DNA of 64,000 bases from Microbotryum silenes-acaulis (taxonomy: Eukaryota; Basidiomycota; Microbotryomycetes; Microbotryales; Microbotryaceae), in contig QPFY01000002.1 of NCBI GenBank assembly GCA_003665825.1, forward strand, positions 2,251,187 to 2,315,186. The letters run 5' to 3'. The stretch's first letter is position 1. Each line of letters starts with the position of its first letter. Of this stretch, positions 1 to 10,839 are shown piece by piece. The notes under the pieces are model-generated. The model saw only the letters and a program-made list of their open reading frames with translations, made no database searches and was not told the origin of the DNA. Position numbers and translations under genes: made by a program.

Positions 1-306
1 GGTAACAGCAAGAAGAGCGTTGTTGCTACATCTCGAGTCGACCTCGGTCGCATTGACACGAGCTCGGATACGATCGACCCTCTTCGAGTCGGCACCGCGT
101 TCAACGCGCCTGGGGAGGTGGGTGTATGCGCCGCACGGACTCGCGCGCCCGACTCAGCACGGTTCTCGTACTCCCCTCACCGAACCTCTAGCGGATTCAA
201 CGACGACAAAGGGTGCTCTTGCAATGCCACCCCATCTCTGAGCTGGTCACCTACATCAGATTGTAGCTCCTCGACCCCTTTTGACTCTTGGACGCCCCCT
301 CTGGCC
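1..306. other. 5' flank of the first gene, no gene seen
   Basis: No conserved coding block was recognised. The stretch probably holds the promoter and leader of the acyltransferase gene beginning at 307. The reading frame of that first exon stays open upstream to an ATG at 118, so a longer N-terminus cannot be excluded. Confidence 0.4.
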
Positions 307-2699
307 ATGCCCACCGTCGCAACAGACCAAGCTGGGCGAGAGAATCTCGCCCAGCTGCACGCGAACGGCACTGGCTCCTCACCGCGATCGACGGCAGCGC
401 TGCCTTCCACGCCGTTGCGTGTCGACCACCTCGACGTGAAGGCCACCTTGACTGAAGGCCCGGCCCCGACGTCACCCTCGTTGCGAACACCTTCTGGCTT
501 TGAGTTTGTCGACCTTGGCGACCGATCCTCAATGGGTGACAGCCGCCCGCGATGCTTGTGAGTTCAAGCGCCACGCTTTCGGAAGGGGCTCGAGCGACCC
601 CTCTCCGCGCGCGCCCCTTTTCATATCGTCCGCGTGACCACCGCCCTTGGGAAAAGTGTTTATTCAGCAATGTGCTAACATCGATCCCTTTCCAAAAATG
701 TTTCTGCAGTGATTGGGAAGTCTACGGTCCCGACTCTCCTCAGTCCCTGAACTTGACGCACGCGAGCAAGCAATGTTTCAAGCGGCGGCTCGGGCCCACC
801 GAAGTATCGTACTACCTTGGGAGCCGAGGAGAGGGCGTCGAGAGCGGTGTCAACGACATGTACCTTCACATCGGCTTCCGTGCCGATTCGCATCTCATGA
901 TCACCGAGCGGCTGCTCAACATCTGGACCGAGATGACCTTGCGACACCAGCTTCTTGCAAGTTCGGTCGAATACCACGACGTGCACGAGATCCGCTTCGT
1001 GTGAGTGCAGATGACTGTCGGACAAAGAGTGCTTTGACTACATTTTCAGGTTCACAAACTATTATAATGCAGTTACGAGCCCCCAACAAGCATGGCCGAG
1101 GCCAGAAGGAAGGCGAAGTCGCTCATGGAGCTCAGGACCAGACAAAATCCCAAAGGTAGGTCAGAGTCTCTATGCGTATCCACTATGCTCTGGAACTGAC
1201 TTAGTTATCATGTCAAACTCAGCTCTCCTGGATACCTACCTCAACGGGGATCGCACGCTGTCGGATGAGCGCCTGTCTTATCTCATCTTCAGCACACCCG
1301 AGGCATCCTTTGATGCGGCGACCGAGCAAGAGTACGACATGTACCTCTTCAGCGCTCACTTCCTTGGTGACGGCATGGCTTTGCACACGACTGCAAACGA
1401 AATCTTCACTTTGCTCGCCGACAACGCCGACGCCATAGAGGGAGCTGCCGCGGTGAAGAATCTCGAGGCGGTCTTGCGGGAGCAGGCGGTAAAACCTATC
1501 TTCCCCGAGGTGGCGAGTGTCGTCGAAGATACCGACGACGTAGGGGCTGCGTTCTCGGCGTTCCCTGTAGAAAAGTTAGCTCAAGCCATGGAGGCGAAGC
1601 TGGTCACACCGGAGGGATGGGGTCGAATGGCATGGGCCGGAGCTCGGGTCGAATATAACCAGAGTCAGGCCAAGTTGATTGTGAGTTGGGAGCGTAGTGG
1701 CCTGATGTCAGACGTGATGAAATCTGCTGACTCAGTCCACTCTTGCCTTGCATTCTATAGGGAGGTCACGCATTTCCTCGCGCCAAGCTTGGAGAGCGCA
1801 AGACGCTCGTGCCGACCGTCGCTTACGATACCGCCAATACCAAGAAGATCCTGAGCAACTGCAAGATCCACGGTACCACCATTTCCCATGCCGTCTTCTC
1901 TCTCTCAAACCTGGCTTACATTAGATCGACGCCTCAACGCGACGTGGAGTTGCCCGTCATGATCTACTCGGCGCTCAACATGCGAGGCAATCTCACCAAG
2001 GCCGACGACGACTGGTATCACATCGCCATCGGGTACTACAACATTATTCTGCCTTCCTTTTTGCCCTCCACCATCTCGGTCGAGCGAACCTTCTGGCATC
2101 GAAGCTCGGTCGTCCGCAAGCAGACTTCGGCCGTAGTCAAGGGCAGGTGGCTCGCCCCGCGCAGCAAGCTCATGGCCCTCGAACGCGAGCGACGCAGCAT
2201 CGGCTTCGAGAGAGAGGACGAGCGGCGACGTCAGCAGAAGCTGGCATTAGCAGAGCTGCCGAGCCAACTTCAAGGTCTCGGTATCTCCTTCGAAGACGAT
2301 GCCACCGAGTCGAAGTTGGCGAGCAACCTGGCACAGACACTCGGCCCTGTGGCCCCGGTTGTCACTACTCAACTCGCCGAGTCGACGACTTCACCAAAGG
2401 CACCGAGCACGGCTTTAATGGGCTTGTCGATGCTCGGCAACCTCGACGCCATGTATGCGCACAAGGATTACCATGGGATTCAAATGCACACTCTCACAAC
2501 TGGATCGCGGCAACGAGCGGGGGCGATTCTCCTTTTCGCATACACTTTCGTCGGCAAGCTGTGGCTTTCGCTCGGCTACGACTCGAACGGCTTCCAGCAG
2601 GGTGTCATTGAATCGTGGTGGACCGAGATGCAAAAGGGTGTCGATGAGCTTCTTTTGCGGAGTAATGGATCGTACAACGGGCGCGGACCTCTCAGATGA
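307..2699 (+). CDS. CoA-dependent acyltransferase-like (condensation-fold) protein
   Basis: Five exons can be joined in frame: 307-557, 710-1000, 1073-1155, 1205-1680 and 1761-2699. All four introns are GT...AG, and the product is about 679 aa. The block with LGPTEVSYYLGSRG and SGVNDMYLHIGF near the front, then RTLSDERLSYL, then AHFLGDG, then NCKIHGTTISHAVFSLSNLA is typical of the large fungal family of chloramphenicol-acetyltransferase-like or condensation-domain acyltransferases. AHFLGDG fits the catalytic HxxxDG motif. The acceptor at 1071-1072 was chosen because it yields the conserved FVYEPPTS block; the nearer AG at 1048-1049 breaks the frame. Substrate is unknown; members acylate alcohols, amines or secondary metabolites. 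The frame is intact, so it is probably a working cytosolic enzyme. The start is uncertain (307 or the upstream ATG at 118). Confidence 0.72.
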
Positions 2700-2883
2700 G
2701 ACGCGCACACACAACCTTTCTTGGCTCAAGGTCCCAGGCGCGGGACCATTTGCGGATCAAACAGACACTTGATAGATGCAGTACAGTAATAAGATCCAGC
2801 GTAGGATAAGTATACCAACCAAGCCCCCCTTCGCATCAATATACCCTTGCAAGACATAACCTACCCTTGCTCAGTCCTGTCCA

Positions 2884-3084
2884 CATCAGCAAAATGGGCA
2901 CTCGGCGCGCACCGCTTAAAGGCGCTTAAGCCCCGCTTAAGGACGCTTAAGGACGCTTAAGGACGCTTAACAAGACGCGGGGCTTAAGGACGTCTTGTTA
3001 AGCGTCCTTAAGCGTCCTTAAGCGTCCTTAAGCGGGGCTTAAGCGCCTTTAAGCGGTGCGCGCCGAGTGCCCATTTTGCTGATG
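2884..3084. mobile_element. Foldback/MITE-like element 1, near-perfect palindrome
   Basis: This 201-bp sequence folds almost completely on itself. Both ends are CATCAGCAAAATGGGCAC in inverted orientation, followed by arms built from repeated GCTTAAGGAC units, with a short unpaired centre around 2976-2990. The dinucleotide CA flanks it on both sides (2882-2883 and 3085-3086), consistent with a 2-bp target duplication. Two relatives lie at 41908-42078 and 58680-58808. It has no coding capacity. The same terminus occurs at the right end of the Plavaka-like element ending at 58575, whose transposase is the likely mobiliser (inference). Confidence 0.85.
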
Positions 3085-3228
3085 CAGTCACGGAGATCAC
3101 GTGGAACAGCCGAGAGCTCGGGGTTCGGCGCACGGGCCTTCGAGGACCCCCGAAAGCCCAGCCATAGGCGGCCCTCTAAAAACGGCGTTTTTCGAGGCAA
3201 AATGTCCAATTTTTTCCCGATTTCTGAC

Positions 3229-3385
3229 TGAAAATGTCCAAATATGAGGGCCGCCTAGTGTTGAATAATTTCTCAAAACTACTCTACAAGCTGTACAATG
3301 CTCAGAAACCAAAAATGTCCAAATTTGCGGGCTGCCTAGCCGATTTTCCGGTCCACAGAATGTCCAAATTTGTGGGCCGCCTCTG
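3229..3385. repeat. Three dispersed copies of a short motif
   Basis: The motif AATGTCCAAAT, followed a few bases later by GGGCCGCCT or GGGCTGCCT, occurs at about 3233, 3314 and 3360. A partial fourth copy (AATGTCCAAT) lies near 3202. The surroundings are otherwise dissimilar. Read on the minus strand, the copies encode the repeated peptide PQIWTF or PHIWTF, but no conserved protein is recognisable. The stretch 3386-3711 shows no gene and probably contains the promoter of the next gene. Confidence 0.5.
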
Positions 3386-3711
3386 GCTGGGCTTTCAGGG
3401 GTCCTGGCCTTCGCTCGACGGGTCCTGACCGCTCCTGCCACGTGGGGTTGCAGGGTTGTTGGAACTTGACTTCTCGATCGGCTTTCTTCGGCGGCAGAAG
3501 CAAACAGGCGGTTGGTTAGGATCACCCGACAGTGCCATCACGACGGACGTAGCTGGGCGACACCTCTACCTCGAAGGTACTACTAGCCTCCCCTTCTGTG
3601 GAAATCTGCTCTCCCGCCCGTTGCCGAACGATCGCACCGCCTCATCTCCTGTCGCCTTGCCAACGTAGGTGAGCAGCCTTAACCTCCACGGAGGTCGTCC
3701 GCTGCGCAATC

Positions 3712-6478
3712 ATGCTACCACGCAGACTAAACGATTATAACACTACTTCAGAGCTCATGGTCGGAAAACCAGGACAACAGCAACTGCAACACGACTCAAT
3801 GGCGTCTGACTCGCCACCGACACGTTGGCAGTCGGGTGAGGTACTGGCGCCCGTCCGTTCCAAGTCTGACTCAGTCGCTGCGAATCTCGTCCAAGCCTGC
3901 GCACCAAGTCCCCACTCGAGACCTCGGCGAGCGCCACCCATTCATCGCTCGACGGCTCCACCTTGCTCGGGAGGGCTCGACCAACGTACCCCATCCAATC
4001 GAGGAACGGTCGAAAATGGCGACACCTCAAAAAGATGGCTCTGGAGCCATGGATCACTGTCTTCGTCATCGTCATCATCGCCTTTCCCAGCGTCGCGTCA
4101 AGGGACACTGGCAGGCCTCGGCGGCGGTGGCACCGGTACGAGTGGAATTTCGATGTCCGATACCTCGTCTGCATACTCGCCACTCCTACCAGCAGAAGGA
4201 TCCCTGCAGCCAGCTCAGAACGGTTTGAGACCTCTGATGTATCGCTTGGGGTCAAGGCGGTATCGATCGAGCCGAACCGTGGCTTTGTGGACGTCGCTGA
4301 TTTTCATCTTGCTCATCGTTCTCTACGCGGCCCTACCCGATGACGGTCTCGAGCACTCTATATCAAATCAATCGGAAGTATCTCTCATGCCCTCCAAACT
4401 ACAACAGTCGCTTGGAGTGCTTCGAAACGGTGTCAAGTCTGGCGTGCGCCAAGCGGTGAACCAACTACCCAAGCCGTCCTGGGTATCCGCAGTCACTGAC
4501 CGGGCGTCTCGGAACAAGTCCATCAAGGTATCGATGCTTCCAATAAAGCCGGACTATCCCACCCATAACGATGCCGAAGAACGCTACATCGGGTTTTTAC
4601 CCCATTCCGGCTTCGACCAGCAGCGCAGCGCCTTTGCGGCGGCCCTCATGCTTGGCAAGAAGCTCAATCGGACTGTCCTTGTTCCCCCCGTTTGGCTCGG
4701 GAAGCCAAATCCTTACAAACCTTATGATCAACTTCAAGAGTCGTGGAACGATGCGCTGCATCAGTATCCGTCGTCGTTCCGGATCTCCGGTGACAGTAGA
4801 GGACGGAAATCTTCCTCCGAGTCGCCATTCCTCAAGCCGGGCAATTACTCCTCGACGCTAAACGGAGCACTGGATACTGGGAAGGTGAGAGCTTGTCAAC
4901 TTCGCCGCCCCTATATCAGCTTTCACTGACCTAATGTTAGACACTACTGATACAACAGCTCCAGCAGTCTTTGGGACCAGAAACGATGGAAAACGCCGCA
5001 GACTGCAAACCCTCCGATGCTGAGTGTCAAAAACCAAGCACTACGTTCGTTTCTTGGGATCGACTCGTCGACTTGGACGCGGTTACGAGGATTACCGGAG
5101 TCAAGCTGGTTAATCGTTGGGACATGCGAGAGAAAGCTCTGGAGCAATTTCTGGAAAAGCGGCCCGAGGACTTTGTGAGTACTCCTTCGGTCCATTCCTC
5201 CGTTTATGCCAGCGTCGGTCACCAATGTGACGCCCCTCTACAGTTCGTTCTCCATGACCAATCATACGAAGACCTCAGCTTCTTGGACGATATCTCCAGG
5301 AAGATGGGCGTGGGGGCCTTTACCAACCAGTCCACACCACCACTCTTGCACTCCGCATCAGGCTCAAGATCCGATCGTTCTGGCTCGCGCGAAGTTTCCC
5401 TCAGTGCACTCAACATGCTTTCCCAAAAGGTTTTGTTGGTTGGAAGTCTAGCGGGGACTATGCGCCTGCAATCTCTGGACCCCGCCCTGTCAAGTCTCCA
5501 TCAGTCGCTGGCCTTCCGTTCTTCTCGATTGATCGCCCCTGCTCGAGCGATGCGGCATCGTCTTGGTGGAGCGTACGGTTATGCCGGTGTGTACGCTAGG
5601 ATCGGGAACAAAACAAACAAGGACCCCGCCGAGCTCTATTTGGGTGAAGCATGGCATGACCTTGTCGCTCGGTTGAAGATTGAGCCGTCCGTCGCCCAGG
5701 TCATGTGGGAGCTCGTCCGTCCGGTCAACAAGAAGCGCAGCGATTCAAAGTCGACTCCAACTCGTTCATCCTCGCGGAAGAAGTCAAGGTTGAAGAAGAT
5801 CCGTCTCGGCGCTGATGTCCTGTCCGGTGCTCCCAAGAGACCATTGAGCCTCGAAACGGGAAGCACCATCTTCGAAGATGATACTACCGTGTTCTCTTTG
5901 CCGGCGACCACGAGCCACCATAGGCTTCATCGCCGTCACATTCGAGGCGAACAGTCCCCTTCCCCGGATCTGGTTTTCAACCAATGTCGCAATAATGTTC
6001 ATACGGACAGCGAATACCTCCCATTCAATACCCCTATCTACCTCGCGACCAACTCCCCTGATCCTGAAGGCGACCCCAAGCTAGCGATTTTCTTCAAGGC
6101 CTTTCCATGCACGTTCATTCGGTCGGACTTCGAGGTCCCGAGTGAGATGAACGGTGGAGAAGTGGTGGAGAGTCTCTTGGAATTGAGAAGGTTGGTCAAT
6201 GTCAACGATGGAGTGGCTCTTGGCCAGATGTTTGAGCCTCTATTGGACCAGACTGTGGTGGCGATGGCGATGATCTCCGTGCAGGCAAAAGGAACGCTGT
6301 CGAGCAGTAAGTAGTGCGCGTTCATTCCGACCCATACTTTTTTTAGACCACTGAATCATCTTTCCCGATCGCAGCTTTTGTGGAAAGAGACCTCCATACT
6401 GCCTACCGCCAAGACCGCAACGACGAACAACAGTTGCCGGCGGAGAGCAACCACGGCACCGTCTTTGGGCATTGGTGA
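3712..6478 (+). CDS. Membrane-anchored O-fucosyltransferase-like glycosyltransferase
   Basis: Four exons (3712-4884, 4941-5174, 5244-6306, 6375-6478) give about 857 aa. Residues 1-180 are a polar, Ser-rich cytosolic tail. One hydrophobic segment (TSLIFILLIVLYAAL, near residue 200) makes it a type II membrane protein. The luminal part has the hallmark block RYIGFLPHSGFDQQRSAFAAA followed by LNRTVLVPP, typical of the fungal GDP-fucose protein O-fucosyltransferase-like family (PF10250). A later GYAGVYARIGNK block and the C-terminal IYLATNSPDPEGD block fit the donor-binding half. The 69-nt intron 5175-5243 is in phase and free of stops, so retention would leave an open frame. The exact acceptor substrate cannot be inferred. 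It most likely acts in the Golgi or ER lumen. Confidence 0.8.
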
Positions 6479-7054
6479 AGCTCACTCAAAGATTTGCAGG
6501 TGCTCGCGTACATGTTAACTCATAAAATTCTCATATCGAAATTTTCGCCTGAGTTACACTCGGGCCATCGGATAGGCATCTATTGACCGGCCTGAACAGT
6601 CCTCTGGTTAGGATTTTCCACCCATGCTCATTGCCGCATTTGTATATCCACTAAGTATCCCATTAGTATCCGTAGCAAGCGTGTTGTAACATCCCACTTT
6701 TTTATTCCTTACTTTGTTCGACCTTCCGACCATCAAGTGGGAGGTTCGGGGGCTCGGGGGCTCGGGGGTCCGGGGGAGGCTGTCCGTCCGTTTTCACCCT
6801 TGTCCGCAGCGATCTGTGCGTGAATCGGTCCACTAGCCAAAGGACGGGTCACGGGTCCCTGGGTTCCCTTGGGTAGCAAAACGCGACAGTCTTTGCTAAA
6901 GATACTCAGTCTCTCTCTCTCAACCTTATGGATATCTTTCACTCAATCTGACAGGTCTTCACCTCTCTCAGACTTCCGTCATTTGGCTGGTTCCACATTC
7001 GCTCCTAAGTGCCTATCTTCCTGCGGGACAAAGAGCGGCGCACGGACCAGCGCA
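6479..7054. other. Intergenic region
   Basis: No gene seen. A G-rich stretch at about 6738-6778 repeats CTCGGGGG-like units, and a CT dinucleotide run lies near 6912-6922. Both are consistent with promoter or leader sequence of the ceramidase-like gene that starts at 7055. Confidence 0.4.
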
Positions 7055-8319
7055 ATGATGTTCGTTCCCCGGATCGCGTACCCAGCCTCAAGGCAACGAC
7101 AAAACTTCCTCGACCTGATCAAGCAGGGGTACTGGTCTCCCCACACCGCTTCTGTGGATCAGTGAGTGGGAAGACGTGAGACTCAACGAGCTGGCAAAGC
7201 TCTTTGAGCGAGTTGCCAGTTGAAACAATACCTTTTATAATGGTCACATTGAAGTTGCGAGCTCAATTATTCCAAGTCGGAATGGATCGCCGAGTACTAC
7301 AACACCATAACAAGTTTGGTGTTAGGTGAGTGTTCGCATTAGACGTGAAGGGTATCAACGAGCCAGCACAGCCCCTGACGCATTCTCCTTTGATGAATCA
7401 AGTCATCCTGGGCATGCAAGCTTTCGCAAGTTCAATTCGACAAAAGCTTCCAAAAAGATATCGAATCGCAACTTTTGGAATCGTGATGCTCGGGATCACC
7501 TCCTCGCTCCACCACGCCACTTTGGGCTTCGAGTTCCAGCTCTTGGGCGAACTGGTCGTCGTCTGGCTCACTTCGTTGGTGGCGTGGATCGTATGGGATA
7601 CGACATCGGTTGCGCAAGTTACAAACTGGCATATGAGGAATGTAATGCTCTTCGTCAATGCGGTGTTTACGATTTTGCATGCCCTGCGTCGCGAGTACGT
7701 TGGTTTTCGAAACAGCCCGTGGTGGAGAAATTCGGCGTTACGACGTGCAGCTGATAAGGCCATCCGTCTTCTCAACTCAATGTATAGCCCAGTATTGATG
7801 GAGCTCTGCCACGGTTGGACGTCGGTTCTGCTAATCGCTCGCTTGGGACAGCTCTTGATGTCGAACGCCCTTCCGGATTCCAAAGGGGTGCAAGAGGGTC
7901 GTCGGATGATTCGTTCGGCTGCTTCGCTAGGAGGTCAGTGATCCAGGTAGTACCAATCCCTGACTAATATCAAACCCCTGATGATATAATGTGAATTCGA
8001 TATCACAGGCTTCGCCCTCATCGCCCACAAAGCGGACCGTTCATTCTGCATCCCTTCAACGGCACTCAAGATTCTCGCATTTCCGCGCCTCGCATTCCTG
8101 CTCGAGGGTCACGCATGGTCCCATGTTCTGTCGGGGCTTAGTCTACAGCGTTTGATCTTTGGTATTTCTTTGATCACAATGTCTATTCGGGATGATCCGG
8201 CTCATTGGGTGGGAATGACGTGCGGGTGGATCGAGGTTGTCGAAAGGACTGAACAGGGGTGGAAGGCGCTGGAGATGGATATTTCTTCATCAAGGAGGGG
8301 CATCACGCAAACGACGTGA
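7055..8319 (+). CDS. Diverged alkaline ceramidase paralog
   Basis: Exons 7055-7161, 7255-7325, 7403-7933 and 8009-8319 give about 339 aa. Conserved ceramidase-family (YPC1/YDC1/ACER) blocks are visible in order: GYWSPHTASVDHCELNY near residue 30, WIAEYYNTITS, SSLHHATLGFE, then several membrane segments, then LEGHAWSH and IRDDPAHW. Alkaline ceramidases hydrolyse ceramide to sphingoid base and fatty acid in ER or Golgi membranes, using a zinc site built from one early His and the late HxxxH pair. Those histidines are kept (HHATL, HAWSH). The aspartate normally found in the QLLDEL-type motif is glycine here (QLLGEL), so activity may be lost or altered. It lies head-to-tail with the canonical paralog at 8827-10636, suggesting tandem duplication. 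Confidence 0.8.
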
Positions 8320-8826
8320 TTGAAGTTGCCATGATATACTAGGCAATTTGGTCCGAACTGGAAATACACGCGTGGTGCGGGATTTAGTGACCCTGGTGGG
8401 GATGGGAACGAGTCGAGTCATAATTTGCACCCCGAGTCGCAGAATACTAGCCTCGGCGGATTCAGCTAGGACGACCTGTATCACGTGAGCAAGGTAGTAA
8501 TCCCGCAACTGCAGTTGGTGTTCTCGTTTTTTCTTCGCACCCACCACCGATGGGCTGATACTCATCGAGGAGACAGGCGAACGACAAATCGATCGGACCC
8601 TGCCCTGGTTGACAGGATCAATGCACTGCAGAGTGCTCAGGCTCGGGCTCGTGGCTGTGAGCTCGGGCTGATCGTGCGGTGCAGGCAGAGAGAGCGCCCC
8701 GAGAACGAGGGCGCGCGGGCCAAATCGGCTGGGAGAGTGAGACCCATCTACGTTTCTCTTTCCCTCTTCCCTCATCCTACTTCCACCACTCGACTTGTAC
8801 ATTCATCGACATCCATACTCGCTAAC
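8320..8826. other. Intergenic region between the ceramidase paralogs
   Basis: No gene was recognised. It must contain the terminator of the upstream gene and the promoter of the downstream one. A pyrimidine-rich stretch at 8754-8800 just precedes the ATG at 8827, as is common for fungal promoters. Confidence 0.4.
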
Positions 8827-10636
8827 ATGGGTCACGAACACCTCCATCGAACAATATGGAACGTGCGTACCTTCGCTGCGTCCTTCTCCACCCTGACCGT
8901 CCCCCGGAGACTCGGACGCTTGAGACATGACATGCACGAACCCGTCGATTGAACTACTGATGCCTGCTTAATTCGGCTTCGGCTTTGTCACGTGCAGCAC
9001 GAAGACATTGGCAGGACCGGCTATTGGGGGTGAGTGGCGCAGTAGGACTTGTGATGGGTACAAGGGGCTGATCCTATGTTGACCACCGCAGAGCTGCTAC
9101 GTCCTCGATTGACTGGTACGTCTTCTCGGGGTAACGACTGTCAGGCCACGCCCCGCTCCCCGCTCAGGTTCAGGCTTGGTCGACCGTCGAGGACCGGAGC
9201 GCGTGCCGAGCCGAGCCGAGCCGAGCCGAGCCGAGGCCAGATGCGCTAGTACCGCGATGCCTCGAAGGTGCTATAGTGGGCGCCAGACTCTTTCCAAACC
9301 GGCGAAGAAGATCATCTCGTGCTTCACGACGTCGGGGTGGTGACCACAAAACTCACTTCACCCCCCATCTATACTCCCTTTCCCCACCGCCACCTTCTCA
9401 CTGCCACAATGACAGGTGCGAATCCAACTTCATCCACACACGCTACATCGCCGAACTGTACAACACCATCTCCAACTCGTTCATGATCTTTGCCGGATTT
9501 TATGGGGTCTACAAGGCACTACAACAGCGTCTACCTAAGCGGATCCTGCTCAGCTACCTCAGTCTGTCCATCGTCGGACTTGGAAGTGCCATGTTCCACA
9601 CCGTAAGTTTGTTCCACTGACACCTCAGCATCTCGAAGAACTCACCAACAACCCAACCTCCCACAGACACTCCAATACTCGTGGCAACTCGGCGACGAAT
9701 TGCCCATGATCTACACCTCGACCTTGATCGCCTGGCTCGTCTTTGACATCACCCCTCTCGGCCAAAAAACGCCTTGGTTACCGCCCCTTTGCGTGGTCGC
9801 CTTCAACGTCGCGTTTACGCTCATGTATCTTTTCTACCCCAAGTGAGTTGGGGGCAGCCTGACGAATGCACACCTCGATGGGAGCTGACCCAAAGTGCTC
9901 TCGCTAGTCCTGTATTCCACCAAGTTGCTTGTACGTCAAAGTCTTTCCCTGCCGGTGGGGGCCAGTCGCAGCCGAGGACTGAATGTAGATCTTTTTCATT
10001 CTCAGATGGGATTTTGGTCGTCTCGATGACGCTCCGAGGCGCCTATTTGATCCTGTACAAGATGAAGGACAAGACCTTGGCCCGCCAAGTGAAGCACCTT
10101 CAGGCCTGGGGAACCGCATCATTCGGTGAGTCCATCCTCTCCTTCTAAACCTGCAGCGCCTCTCGCTAGGCAAAGTGGGCAGAAGACTGATCTACAAAGA
10201 CCTTGTGCGAATGAAAAAAGTGTTCGCTTTCGCGATCTGGAACATCGACAACATCTTTTGCGACTCGACGTGGGCGCCGTTGAAGAAGCGCGTCGGCGCA
10301 CCTTGGAACGTCTTGCTCGAGGGTCATAGTTGGGTGAGTATATCAGCCCGGGTCCCGCTCTTTGAACAAAGGCGAAGCCTCAGTTCTGACAGCTTCTTAC
10401 CTCGGATACTCTTACAGTGGCACATCTTCACCGGTCTCGGCGGTTACTCCATCATCGGCGCCTTGACGATGGTCACCCTTTCCTTGCGCGACGATCCCAA
10501 GCACTACCGCCTCAACTTCAAGTACGGTTGTTTGGCCTGGGTCTCGAGAACGGTCAAAGGGTGGGAGGTGTTGGAGGAAGGTAAGAAAGGGACGGAGAGG
10601 AGTCGGTTGCTTAGGAATGGGAGGAGGGACGATTGA
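8827..10636 (+). CDS. YPC1: Alkaline ceramidase
   Basis: Nine exons join in frame: 8827-8862, 8998-9029, 9092-9115, 9416-9602, 9667-9842, 9908-9930, 10006-10125, 10170-10333 and 10418-10636. They give about 326 aa, the normal length of the family. The order TGYWGAATSSIDWCESN, YIAELYNTISNS, GSAMFHTTLQYSWQLGDELPMIY, WNIDNIFCD, EGHSWWHIFTGLGGY and RDDPKHY is that of yeast Ypc1/Ydc1 and animal ACER enzymes. The catalytic Ser/His block (SAMFH), the Asp (GDELPM) and the final HxxxH zinc pair are all present. It is expected to be a seven-pass ER/Golgi enzyme that cleaves (phyto)ceramide and can run in reverse. One exon is only 23 nt. The third intron is about 300 nt, far longer than its neighbours. 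The symbol marks family resemblance; YDC1-type specificity is equally possible. Confidence 0.92.
9206..9235. repeat. Pentanucleotide tandem repeat inside a ceramidase intron
   Basis: Six uninterrupted copies of CCGAG lie in the long third intron (9116-9415) of the alkaline ceramidase gene. This expanded intron is several times longer than the other introns of the gene. Confidence 0.85.
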
Positions 10637-10839
10637 GGGGTGGCTCAGAGGTGTAATGTGGAAACTGTAGGAGCTAAACTAGCGAGGTGGTGTTGTCCTT
10701 CTTGTTCAAAGACTCGAAGTGTACAGCTAATCGAAATGATAACCATACACGCATGGCTGGGTTCTTGAAGCATAGTTTCGTATTCTTTTGCTCCAATTTC
10801 TCATCATCAATTCATCAACACACTACTACCAAAACCCAG

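Noticed and set aside
1001..1049. Intron of the acyltransferase ending at the first AG (1049)
   Set aside because: It shifts the frame. The acceptor at 1071-1072 gives the conserved FVYEPPTS block and an open frame.
2884..3084. Regular GCTTAAGGAC units as a possible CRISPR-like array
   Set aside because: The units are contiguous, without unique spacers, and form the arms of a palindrome. The genome is fungal.
3097..3525. Minus-strand 142-aa open frame with repeated PQIWTF peptides
   Set aside because: The peptide repeats only reflect a DNA motif repeated on the plus strand. No start context, splicing or homology supports a gene.
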